DNA from: Synechococcales cyanobacterium PMM_0003
GTDB taxonomy: Bacteria > Cyanobacteriota > Cyanobacteriia > Pseudanabaenales > Pseudanabaenaceae
Reading direction: 5' to 3'
NCBI GenBank assembly: GCA_949128015.1
Contig: CASBRC010000271.1
Location: 1 to 5,917, forward strand
Length of the DNA: 5,917 nt
A program made the position numbers and the translations under genes. Within the stretch, counting starts at the first letter, position 1. Each line of letters opens with the position of its first letter. Below are positions 1 through 5,917 of this stretch, in pieces. A model generated the notes under the pieces. The model was not told where the DNA came from, did no database searches, and saw only the letters and a program-made list of their open reading frames with translations.

Positions 1-602
1 CAGAAAAAAACGAACCTTTACCAATTCGAGAAAGTTGGAGTAATTTAGCGATTGTCATGCTTGTTGGTGCGGCGATCGGATTGGGAATCCGTCTGCTGAT
101 CGGGGATGTGTTACCACGCACGATCAAAGCTGACATTACAGGATTTACGGGTTTACCTTTTGAGTTGTTAATGGGAATAGCGCTAATTGGTCAAGGATTG
201 ATTGCGATCCTTACAGGTAGAATCGCCAAGCGAATCGATAACAAACGCCTCATGATCGTCAGCTTGGGTGGAATTGCGGCAGGTTTAGGTTTGTTATCGC
301 TTGGCTATGGCGCGATCGCAGCGATGATGATTATTCTATTTATGCTCACTTGTCTGAGTGCGGTCAACAATGGCACGATTGCCTTTGCACTGACGATGGT
401 TCCCAAATCCCTAAGTGGGCTAACTGTAGGGATGTTCTTTGGTGGTTTATCAGGGGCGATCGCAATTTTTGGTTATCTTGTTCCGAAACCTGCGGCGATC
501 TCAACGCCGAATGTGATTATTTTAACTGCGATCGCATTTCTTACCGCAGGTGTGGGTATTGCTTTAGGAGAGCGCATTACTGGCAAAATCATTGCTGACT
601 AA
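1..602 (+). CDS. MFS transporter, C-terminal half (5'-partial)
   Basis: The frame is open from the left edge (first full codon at position 3) to a TAA at 600-602, so the ATG at 57 is probably an internal methionine and the gene starts outside the window. The visible ~199 residues begin with a short charged stretch (EKNEPLPIRESW), as expected of the central cytoplasmic loop of a 12-helix major facilitator protein. About six hydrophobic segments follow, fitting helices 7-12. Between the second and third lies GRIAKRIDNKR, a recognisable version of the MFS motif A found in the loop between helices 8 and 9. The protein should sit in the inner membrane as a secondary transporter. Substrate cannot be told from this half. 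It is transcribed toward, and overlaps by 39 bases, the 3' end of the minus-strand oxidoreductase gene. MFS membership is well supported by topology and motif; the subfamily is unknown. Confidence 0.8.
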   Translation, partial: EKNEPLPIRESWSNLAIVMLVGAAIGLGIRLLIGDVLPRTIKADITGFTGLPFELLMGIALIGQGLIAILTGRIAKRIDNKRLMIVSLGGIAAGLGLLSLGYGAIAAMMIILFMLTCLSAVNNGTIAFALTMVPKSLSGLTVGMFFGGLSGAIAIFGYLVPKPAAISTPNVIILTAIAFLTAGVGIALGERITGKIIAD

Positions 603-1724
603 ATGATTTGGTTTACCGCGAGTTGCACCAATAATCCAATTACCCAAAGCGGGAGCCATTTGACATAGACTCACGCCGATATTTGCCAGAGGTGGCTGCA
701 CAAAGCAATTGTGCATCATTCTTCCCAATTGCAAGCGCGTTTGAAATTCTTTGCGCCATGCGATCGCATATTGTTGTTTAAATGCGATCGCATTAATTTG
801 ATGTTCGAGAAACTGACTAACAAGGGGAACGGCAATTTCTGCCGATCGCAAAGCCATCGCCATGCCATCACCACAAAGCGGCGTAATCATTCCCGCCGTA
901 TCGCCAATCATGCAAATATCGTTATAGAAATTCCCTTTGAGCGCAAAGCTAATCTGGCTTAGACCTTGCAACGAGGTGGAAACTCGTTTCATATTATGGA
1001 AGCGATCGGCGAGTACGGGATTTTTGGCTAAGGATTCAGGAATATCTAAATCGGCATGGGTTGGTTCTTTCATTACCCGTTCATGGGCAATCCAACAGAC
1101 ATTAATTTCCCCTGTTTCGATTTGCGATAGTCCACAATAGCCATTAGGGAAACTATGCAATTCGATCACATCAGCAATATCGACACCTGTGAAATGTCCT
1201 TTATAAGCGATCCATGGCGATCGCTTTTGCATAAATGCGCGATTCAGATTGCGATCGAGCGACGAACGTTTGCCAAATGCACCTAATACTAGCCGCCCCG
1301 AAAATTCGCCTTTGCTAGTGCTTACCTTAAATCCTTCTGCGAGATTTCCTGTCACCCCTGTCACCTTCGTATTATCAATACAAGTCACATTCACAGCTTG
1401 CGCCCTTTGAAATAGCGTCAAATCTAGTTGATAGCGGCTCAGCCCCAACGCAGTGCTAGGCAGTTTACTGCGAAATGATGCACCACCAGAAGTTGTTAAG
1501 TAAGCCCGATGAATTTGCTGTGCGCCGATCTTGTGAACTTGTTCGAGTATTCCTAAATTCGCAAAGGCTTCAGTTACTTCTACAGATAGAAACTCGCCGC
1601 AAAGTTTATGCATTGGGTAATGACTTTGCTCTAGCAACAACACCCGATAGCCAAGCTTAGCTAGTTGAATAGCAGCACTACAGCCTGATAGCCCTGCACC
1701 AATTGCGATCGCATCGTAATTCAT
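564..1724 (-). CDS. FAD-dependent oxidoreductase, geranylgeranyl-reductase/UbiH-like
   Basis: A 386-residue flavoprotein of normal length for its family. The N-terminus carries the Rossmann FAD-binding motif GAGLSG (G9, G11, G14), ending in an acidic residue (E32) that should bind the ribose of FAD. A KLCGEF segment (residues 40-45) resembles the CGE motif of this flavoprotein group. The second FAD motif is at 273-287: IGDTAG, then P282 and GDG, contacting the pyrophosphate and ribityl chain. Relatives include geranylgeranyl reductases, UbiH-type hydroxylases and flavoprotein hydroxylases found beside type III polyketide synthases, so it could reduce isoprenoid double bonds or hydroxylate an aromatic product; the substrate is not decidable. 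No signal peptide is seen; it is likely soluble or peripheral. The ATG at 1724 is preceded at good spacing by AAGG (1731-1734). A strong hairpin upstream separates it from the kinase operon, so it is probably its own transcription unit. Confidence 0.82.
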   Translation of the reverse strand: MNYDAIAIGAGLSGCSAAIQLAKLGYRVLLLEQSHYPMHKLCGEFLSVEVTEAFANLGILEQVHKIGAQQIHRAYLTTSGGASFRSKLPSTALGLSRYQLDLTLFQRAQAVNVTCIDNTKVTGVTGNLAEGFKVSTSKGEFSGRLVLGAFGKRSSLDRNLNRAFMQKRSPWIAYKGHFTGVDIADVIELHSFPNGYCGLSQIETGEINVCWIAHERVMKEPTHADLDIPESLAKNPVLADRFHNMKRVSTSLQGLSQISFALKGNFYNDICMIGDTAGMITPLCGDGMAMALRSAEIAVPLVSQFLEHQINAIAFKQQYAIAWRKEFQTRLQLGRMMHNCFVQPPLANIGVSLCQMAPALGNWIIGATRGKPNHLVSNDFASNALS

Positions 1725-1730
1725 GTTTTG

Positions 1731-1772
1731 CCTTGATAATATTTATAGTATTTCTTTTGATGTTATGCGAAA
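1731..1772 (-). promoter_or_regulatory. Candidate promoter and ribosome binding site of the oxidoreductase gene
   Basis: On the minus strand AAGG (1731-1734) lies six bases before the ATG at 1724, a plausible Shine-Dalgarno site. Upstream is a TACTAT hexamer (1745-1750), and 16 bases further TTTCGC (1767-1772), a weak sigma70-like -10/-35 pair in AT-rich DNA. The ribosome site is fairly convincing. The promoter boxes are only a pattern match, and overlapping alternatives such as TATAAA at 1743-1748 fit almost as well. Confidence 0.3.
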
Positions 1773-1801
1773 TATTTGCCATTAAGTAGGTAAGCATGAT
1801 T

Positions 1802-1869
1802 AAACCCAAAACCCAAAAAGCTGTAGCGCCCGCTACGCGGGCGCTACAGCTTTTTAGGTTTTAAGGTTT
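1802..1869 (-). terminator. Strong hairpin between operons, likely bidirectional-type terminator and repeat element
   Basis: Positions 1815-1833 and 1837-1855 form a perfect 19-bp inverted repeat around a 3-base loop (TAC). The core is GC-rich (GCTGTAGCGCCCGC) and flanked by five A on one side and five T on the other. Beyond an A/C mismatch, pairing continues through GGTTTT (1857-1862) and, after a small internal loop, GGTTT (1865-1869). The hairpin starts 24 bases after the stop of the hybrid kinase gene, the right place for an intrinsic terminator of that leftward operon, and its T-run on either strand would suit termination both ways. The unusually long perfect stem suggests it is also a copy of a dispersed palindromic repeat; that part is inferred. 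Confidence 0.75.
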
Positions 1870-1893
1870 CTTTGCCTAGCTACTTAGCGAATG

Positions 1894-4011
1894 TCAAACA
1901 TCTAAAAACTGCCCAATCATTCTCATAAGCTGTTCTAGCTCTACGGGTTTACTGAGATATTCGCTAGCACCTGCGGCGAGGCAACGTTCCTCATCGCCTT
2001 GCATGGCGCGGGCAGTTAGAGCAATGATCGGCACTTCAGTGAGATTTTTGTCGGCTCGAATCAAGCGAGTAGCTTCTAGTCCGTCCATCACAGGCATTTG
2101 AATATCCATAAGAATGATATCTGGATGGTGATCTTTTGCCATTTCAACTGCTTCTACGCCATTTTTGGCTAAAATCACATCATATTTGTAAGCACTTAAA
2201 TAAGCATTAAAAGTTTGGATATTTGCTTCATTGTCTTCGGCAAGCAGAATGAGCGGCGCGATCGCATCTTTTGATTTGGCGATTGGTATTGAGAATGGCG
2301 TAATTGGCGCTTGCGATCGCAAATTAGGCTCAGCTATTTCATAGGGTAGAGCGACCGTAAAGTGACTTCCTTCGCCTAGCACACTCTCAACTGCAACCTG
2401 ACCATTATGCAGCTCAGCAATCTGTTTCACCATTACCAATCCCAATCCAGTGCCTTCATATTGACGATTTAGCCCACTATCAAGCTGTACAAACGGTTGA
2501 AATAGTCGGCGCAAATCTCTAGGAGCAATGCCAATACCTGTATCTTTTACTTGAAAAAGGATCATTGGCAAATTTTGCTCTTTAAATTGGCTCGGAACCT
2601 TAGCTTCACCCTCCCATATTTCACCACAGCCAACGGAAACTAACAGAGATACTTGCCCCTTATTGGGAGTAAATTTTACGGCATTGATGAGGAGATTAAT
2701 TAAAACCTGCCGCATGCGGCGCTCATCGACAGAAATATTGCTAACAGTCGGGGTGATATTGCTATAAATTTTAATATTTTTTTGAAATGCTTGCTGCTTG
2801 ACATAGACCAAACTTGAATCGCAGACGTTCTGAACGGATACAGAGTCGAGATCAAGTTCGATCTTTCCTGATGAAATTTTTGATAGATCAAGAATGTCAT
2901 TGATCAGTTCTAACAGATGTCGCCCACCTTTGCTAATTGCGTCAAGCGCCTTCTGTTGTCGTTCATTTACTGATCCTAATAGCTGCTTATGCAATACTTC
3001 TGACATGCCCAAAACCGCAGTGAGAGGTGTGCGGAGTTCATGGCTCATATTAGTGAGAAATTCGTCCTTTAGCCTTGTCGCGCGGATTAATTCTTCATTA
3101 GTTCGCAACAGTTGTTCTTCGACTTGTTTGTGATCGCTAATATTAAAATTAACACCAATCATTCTGTCCCTGTGATCACCTCGTACTAAGATCCCATAAG
3201 CTCGAATAAAGTGGATACTTTGATCAGGATGAACGATCCGAAACTCAGCATCGAATGGTTTGTTCTCGGCGATCGCATTCTGGAGCAACGTTTCAGTGGT
3301 GAGAAGATCATCGGGATGGAGTGCATTTGTCCATACATCAAAAGCATGAAGGTGATCAGATGTTTCTGTGACCGCATACAGCTCGTGCATTCGCTCATCC
3401 CAATGGAGGGTATTGTCAATAATATTCCATTCCCAACTACCCATCGCTCCAGATTTTAGCGACAATGCGAGGCGCTCGGATAGTATTTCGAGTTCGTTTG
3501 TGCGATTTTGAAGAGTCTGAAGAAGTTCTTCTTTCTGTTGTGTCGATTTCGCCAGTTCAGCGTTGAGGGCAATCCGATCGCGTACTTGATCAATGCTGAT
3601 AGACATAGAAATAGCCGTGACATCTTTTTTCTCCAGATAGTCAGTTGCTCCCAGTTTCATTGCGCGTACTGCGGTCGCCTCATCTCCCTGTCCCGTCAAC
3701 ACGATTACTGGCAATCGTTGATCTGGGTACTCCTCATTAAGTGCTTCTAAAAACTCTAATCCATCGCCATCGGGCAGCTTCACATCTAACAACACAATGT
3801 CAGGACACTGCGATCGCCATAGTTCTAAGCCATCTTCTAGCGTTTCTGCTTCGACGATCTCATAAAAATGGTCTACTTCTGATTGCAGATAACGCGCATA
3901 AGTGTCGCGATCGCAAACTGAATCGTCCACGATCAAAATTTTTGTAGTCGGCACTTGGGCTTCGCTTAGTGTAGGGGGAGATGACATAGCCTCAAACGAT
4001 AAATTGTCCAT
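1894..4011 (-). CDS. Hybrid sensor histidine kinase, REC-PAS-HisKA-HATPase-REC
   Basis: A 705-residue soluble phosphorelay protein without membrane helices. An N-terminal receiver (about 23-145) has acidic D29/D30, phospho-acceptor D76, T106 and a lysine at 128/129. A polar helical stretch (about 146-186), likely coiled coil, leads to a PAS domain (about 187-296). The HisKA domain follows with NMSHELRTP and phospho-acceptor H324. The ATPase domain has N443 in the N box, DTGIGI (490-495) and GTGLGL (520-525). A C-terminal receiver (about 587-700) has E592/D593, D636, T666 and K688. All key residues are intact, so kinase and both receivers should be active. It overlaps the preceding phytochrome gene by 20 bases, implying co-transcription, and the N-terminal receiver could accept phosphate from that kinase. 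Two starts compete: the ATG at 4011, and ATG 3987 (residue 9) four bases after the upstream stop; neither has an ideal ribosome site. No output domain is attached. Confidence 0.93.
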   Translation of the reverse strand: MDNLSFEAMSSPPTLSEAQVPTTKILIVDDSVCDRDTYARYLQSEVDHFYEIVEAETLEDGLELWRSQCPDIVLLDVKLPDGDGLEFLEALNEEYPDQRLPVIVLTGQGDEATAVRAMKLGATDYLEKKDVTAISMSISIDQVRDRIALNAELAKSTQQKEELLQTLQNRTNELEILSERLALSLKSGAMGSWEWNIIDNTLHWDERMHELYAVTETSDHLHAFDVWTNALHPDDLLTTETLLQNAIAENKPFDAEFRIVHPDQSIHFIRAYGILVRGDHRDRMIGVNFNISDHKQVEEQLLRTNEELIRATRLKDEFLTNMSHELRTPLTAVLGMSEVLHKQLLGSVNERQQKALDAISKGGRHLLELINDILDLSKISSGKIELDLDSVSVQNVCDSSLVYVKQQAFQKNIKIYSNITPTVSNISVDERRMRQVLINLLINAVKFTPNKGQVSLLVSVGCGEIWEGEAKVPSQFKEQNLPMILFQVKDTGIGIAPRDLRRLFQPFVQLDSGLNRQYEGTGLGLVMVKQIAELHNGQVAVESVLGEGSHFTVALPYEIAEPNLRSQAPITPFSIPIAKSKDAIAPLILLAEDNEANIQTFNAYLSAYKYDVILAKNGVEAVEMAKDHHPDIILMDIQMPVMDGLEATRLIRADKNLTEVPIIALTARAMQGDEERCLAAGASEYLSKPVELEQLMRMIGQFLDV

Positions 4012-4498
4012 AACTAGGTAAGAGCGCCAATTGGAACCAATATTGAAACAAAGTTTGCACAGTCTTTTGCATTTCTAATACACCCATCCGTTTGAGCATA
4101 TAGCAATTAGCACCATATCGATAGCAAGTTTGAATATCAATATGACTACTAGAAGTTGACAAAACAATAATTGGAATCATTTGCAGATGTGGAGTTTGCT
4201 TAACTCTTTTGATGATGTCGCGTCCATCGGTGCCGGGAAGGTTGAGATCGAGCAAGATTGCTACTGGCAGAGGAGTATTTAAAGATTGGTAGTCTCCTTC
4301 TCGAAATAGATAGTCTAACGACTCGTCGCCATCCTCAAAGCGCAAAAATTTGTAATGCGATCGCTTTACTAGATCAATATTTTGAGTAACTCGCATAAAG
4401 GTATAAAAGTCTTCATCACTATCTTCAACGATCATAATGACAGGATGAGCAATGCCATCTAAATGTGAAGTCAATAACTCTTGCGTATAAGATTCCAT
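3992..4498 (-). other. Rcp1-like receiver module inside the fusion, possible separate translation start
   Basis: This part of the fusion frame, from the in-frame ATG at 4498 (residue 474), would by itself encode a 168-residue single-domain response regulator (MESYTQELL...). That is close to the length of stand-alone Rcp1 proteins, which are the phosphate acceptors of cyanobacterial phytochrome Cph1 and are encoded just downstream of it. The receiver core is complete (D499, D557, S587, K609 in the visible numbering) and no DNA-binding domain follows. Another in-frame ATG is at 4585, after an AT-rich stretch. Neither start has a clear Shine-Dalgarno site, which is not unusual in cyanobacteria. 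Whether a free receiver is made in addition to the fusion cannot be decided from sequence. Confidence 0.6.
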
Positions 4499-5917
4499 CG
4501 AATATCTGCTTTGTATGATAGTTTTAATTTCTTCTCTCTTAGTCGGAAGACAAGAAGAAGTTTGCTTTGTCTTATGTAAAATCATTTTTTTATATTTACC
4601 TATAACTAATGAACGTTCCAAGACCCTCACCCCTAGCCCCTCTTCTTGAAGGAGAGGGGAACAAGAGAATAGCATCTTGCTCCCCCGATCCGCTAGGGAG
4701 AGGGGGCTGGGGGGTGAGGCTCCTTTTTGAATTGGCAATGTAAACGAAAAGGTAGAACCTTTACCAAAGGTAGATTCAACCTGAATTTTGCTTCCGTGAC
4801 GCTCAATAATCTTTTTGACAATTGTTAATCCAGCGCCAGTGCCACCTCCATATTTACTAGGTGCATGTAACCGCTTAAAGATGCGGAATACTGAGTCTAA
4901 GTGCTTCTCACGGATGCCAATGCCATTATCGCGGATGTAAAAACTTACAGTTTTATCAGTGTGATGACTTGACTCAAGCCAGCTAACTTCCGCCCATTTT
5001 TCAGGTTGATTGTTGTACTTAAAGGCATTAGAAATCAGATTGGTAAAAATTTCTTCGATCAAAATGCGATCGCCAAATACTGTCGGCAATGGTCGGGGAA
5101 TGCGAATTGTGCAGTTTTCCCATTGTGGATTCATGCCAAATAATTCAGTCACATTCTCCAACAAGCTATTGAGATCAATAGAGTTCATTCGTAACTCTTG
5201 TCTACCTAAACGAGAAAACTTTAGCAGGGACTCGATCAGTGATTCCATGCGCGTTGTTAGCCTTAGTAGCGTTTGCAATTTTTCCGCGCCATCGCCCTGT
5301 AAGGCTTCTCCATAATCATCTAATAAAAAAGTGGCGTAATTATGGATGCCGCGTAGAGGTTCCTTTAAGTCGTGAGAGGCAATGTAGGCAAAGGCATCTA
5401 GTTCACTATTAATGCTTTCTAATTCTAAGTTCATACTGGTAAGCTCACCTGCTCGACGAAATACAATATCAATGATCGCCCGCCGCAATGCGATTGCTCC
5501 CTCTACTTCATCGCTTAGCCATGGATTAGACTTACCTCGGACAATCTCTTGCCAAGCGGCAAATGACTTACGCGGGAATATCGTCAAACTCCCATCTGCT
5601 TCTACTTGTGTAGGCTTGTCAGGATTGCCTCCCCAAGTCACGGTCTGTAATAATTCAGGACGGAACCAAAGCACATATTGATTTTGCGCTTTGGAGATTG
5701 CCATCGCCAGTAGTCCACTGGCGACGTTTTTATACTCATCCGCAACAGGACAGAGACTAGGCAAAGCATCGGTGACAAAAATATCTTGCTCAATGCGATC
5801 GCTGAGCCAATTGAGCAAAGATTTCAAGGCGACTTCAGTGGGGGTTTTACCAATTAAAACAATGTTGTCATCGCCATCAAAAATAGCTACACCTGAAGCA
5901 CCTGTCAGAGCTAATAG
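3992..5917 (-). CDS. Phytochrome histidine kinase fused in frame to an Rcp1-like response regulator (5'-partial)
   Basis: The frame is open to the right edge, giving 641 visible residues; the PAS-GAF part with the bilin-binding cysteine lies outside the window. Numbering from the edge, residues 1-150 are a phytochrome PHY domain: FVTDALPSL, LWFRPE, and the tongue motifs WGG (95-97) and PRKSF (115-119). A helical linker leads to HisKA with ASHDLKEPLRG (H182), then the ATPase domain with N297, DNGIGI (330-335) and GTGAGL (359-364). The kinase ends near TFSFTLPIQK (389-398), where a stop is normal for this family. Instead residues about 400-432 are encoded by a palindromic repeat and about 433-473 look like translated spacer. 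A receiver follows with E498/D499, D557, S587 and K609; its ANCYMLK and W627...LP resemble Rcp1. The light-driven kinase presumably phosphorylates this receiver. The TTG at 5827 is not the start: PHY sequence continues upstream of it. Confidence 0.92.
   Translation of the reverse strand, partial: LLALTGASGVAIFDGDDNIVLIGKTPTEVALKSLLNWLSDRIEQDIFVTDALPSLCPVADEYKNVASGLLAMAISKAQNQYVLWFRPELLQTVTWGGNPDKPTQVEADGSLTIFPRKSFAAWQEIVRGKSNPWLSDEVEGAIALRRAIIDIVFRRAGELTSMNLELESINSELDAFAYIASHDLKEPLRGIHNYATFLLDDYGEALQGDGAEKLQTLLRLTTRMESLIESLLKFSRLGRQELRMNSIDLNSLLENVTELFGMNPQWENCTIRIPRPLPTVFGDRILIEEIFTNLISNAFKYNNQPEKWAEVSWLESSHHTDKTVSFYIRDNGIGIREKHLDSVFRIFKRLHAPSKYGGGTGAGLTIVKKIIERHGSKIQVESTFGKGSTFSFTLPIQKGASPPSPLSLADRGSKMLFSCSPLLQEEGLGVRVLERSLVIGKYKKMILHKTKQTSSCLPTKREEIKTIIQSRYSMESYTQELLTSHLDGIAHPVIMIVEDSDEDFYTFMRVTQNIDLVKRSHYKFLRFEDGDESLDYLFREGDYQSLNTPLPVAILLDLNLPGTDGRDIIKRVKQTPHLQMIPIIVLSTSSSHIDIQTCYRYGANCYMLKRMGVLEMQKTVQTLFQYWFQLALLPSYGQFIV
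4624..4719. repeat. GC-rich palindromic repeat (MITE/REP-like) inserted in the phytochrome-receiver frame
   Basis: The ends are near-matching inverted repeats: CCTCACCCCTAGCCCCTC from 4625 and the complement of GAGGGGGCTGGGGGGTGAGG at the right end (to 4719). Two smaller hairpins lie inside, one at about 4637-4659 (CCCCTCTTC pairing with GGAGAGGGG) and one at about 4680-4700 (CTCCC with GGGAG). The G/C tracts differ sharply from the AT-rich DNA on the left. CCCTCACCCC...AGCCCC palindromes are familiar as dispersed repeats in filamentous cyanobacterial genomes; no transposase is encoded, so mobility, if any, would be in trans. It is translated in frame on the minus strand as a Pro/Ser/Leu-rich segment beginning ASPPSPLSL. 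Confidence 0.8.

Larger units (their letters stand above)
312..5802. repeat. HIP1 octamers (GCGATCGC) dispersed through the window
   Basis: Exact GCGATCGC copies begin at 312, 456, 528, 760, 784, 1217, 1705, 2258, 2313, 3269, 3810, 3907, 4357, 5066 and 5795. They lie in all four genes and on no obvious spacing. HIP1 over-representation is a known hallmark of many cyanobacterial genomes and supports the taxonomic call. It also shows that all genes here have been resident long enough, or come from similar hosts, to share this bias. Confidence 0.9.

Noticed and set aside
57..59. ATG at 57 as the start of the transporter gene
   Set aside because: The same frame is open to the left edge and the preceding residues look like the central loop of an MFS protein; only six helices follow, half of a normal transporter.
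711..1660. Plus-strand open frames at 711-962, 937-1140 and 1475-1660
   Set aside because: They lie wholly inside the well-supported minus-strand flavoprotein gene, have no recognisable domain and look like antisense shadows.
1725..1893. tRNA or small RNA gene in the intergenic gap
   Set aside because: The only strong fold is a single long hairpin with A/T flanks; no cloverleaf or riboswitch-like arrangement is seen.
2894..3947. Plus- and minus-strand open frames of 66-82 codons within the hybrid kinase gene
   Set aside because: The kinase frame has intact domains throughout; the others have low-complexity translations and no family features.
4624..4719. Repeat as a CRISPR unit or intrinsic terminator
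   Set aside because: There is one copy and no spacer array. The hairpins lack a following T-run on the minus strand, and the reading frame continues through them.
5010..5681. Plus-strand open frames opposite the phytochrome gene (5010-5315, 5412-5681)
   Set aside because: They overlap conserved PHY/HisKA/HATPase coding sequence on the other strand and show no domain of their own.
5825..5827. TTG at 5827 as the start of the phytochrome gene
   Set aside because: The 30 codons upstream to the window edge are open and encode recognisable PHY-domain sequence, so the gene continues beyond the window.

Overview
The window looks like ordinary-GC chromosomal DNA from a cyanobacterium. I count about 15 copies of the octamer GCGATCGC (HIP1) in 5.9 kb, scattered through all four genes, against an expectation of roughly 0.1 in random sequence. 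A cyanobacterial-type phytochrome next to an Rcp1-like receiver, and GC-rich palindromic repeats of the kind common in filamentous cyanobacteria, point the same way. The genus cannot be fixed from the sequence; Pseudanabaena or a relative is a guess.

Layout, left to right. Positions 1-602 (+) hold the C-terminal half of a major facilitator transporter whose start lies outside the window. Its 3' end overlaps by 39 bases, tail to tail, the 3' end of a minus-strand FAD-dependent oxidoreductase of the geranylgeranyl-reductase/UbiH-like type (564-1724). A 169-base gap (1725-1893) holds the probable promoter of that oxidoreductase gene and a very strong hairpin (about 1802-1869) that closes the next operon. 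That operon is read leftward from the right edge: a phytochrome fused in frame to an Rcp1-like response regulator (3992-5917, N-terminus missing), then, overlapping by 20 bases, a hybrid histidine kinase with receiver domains at both ends (1894-4011).

The two signalling genes probably form one light-controlled phosphorelay: the phytochrome kinase passes phosphate to its Rcp1-like receiver and perhaps to the receivers of the hybrid kinase. No DNA-binding, cyclase or HPt output domain is encoded here, so the final output lies elsewhere.

The most notable point is the junction between phytochrome and receiver. In known cyanobacterial cph1/rcp1 pairs these are two adjacent genes. Here a ~96-base palindromic repeat (4624-4719) sits exactly where the phytochrome should end. 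It is read through in frame, and about 40 further codons resembling former intergenic DNA lead into the receiver. The result is a single open frame that would encode a phytochrome-response regulator fusion, unless internal starts still give a separate receiver.
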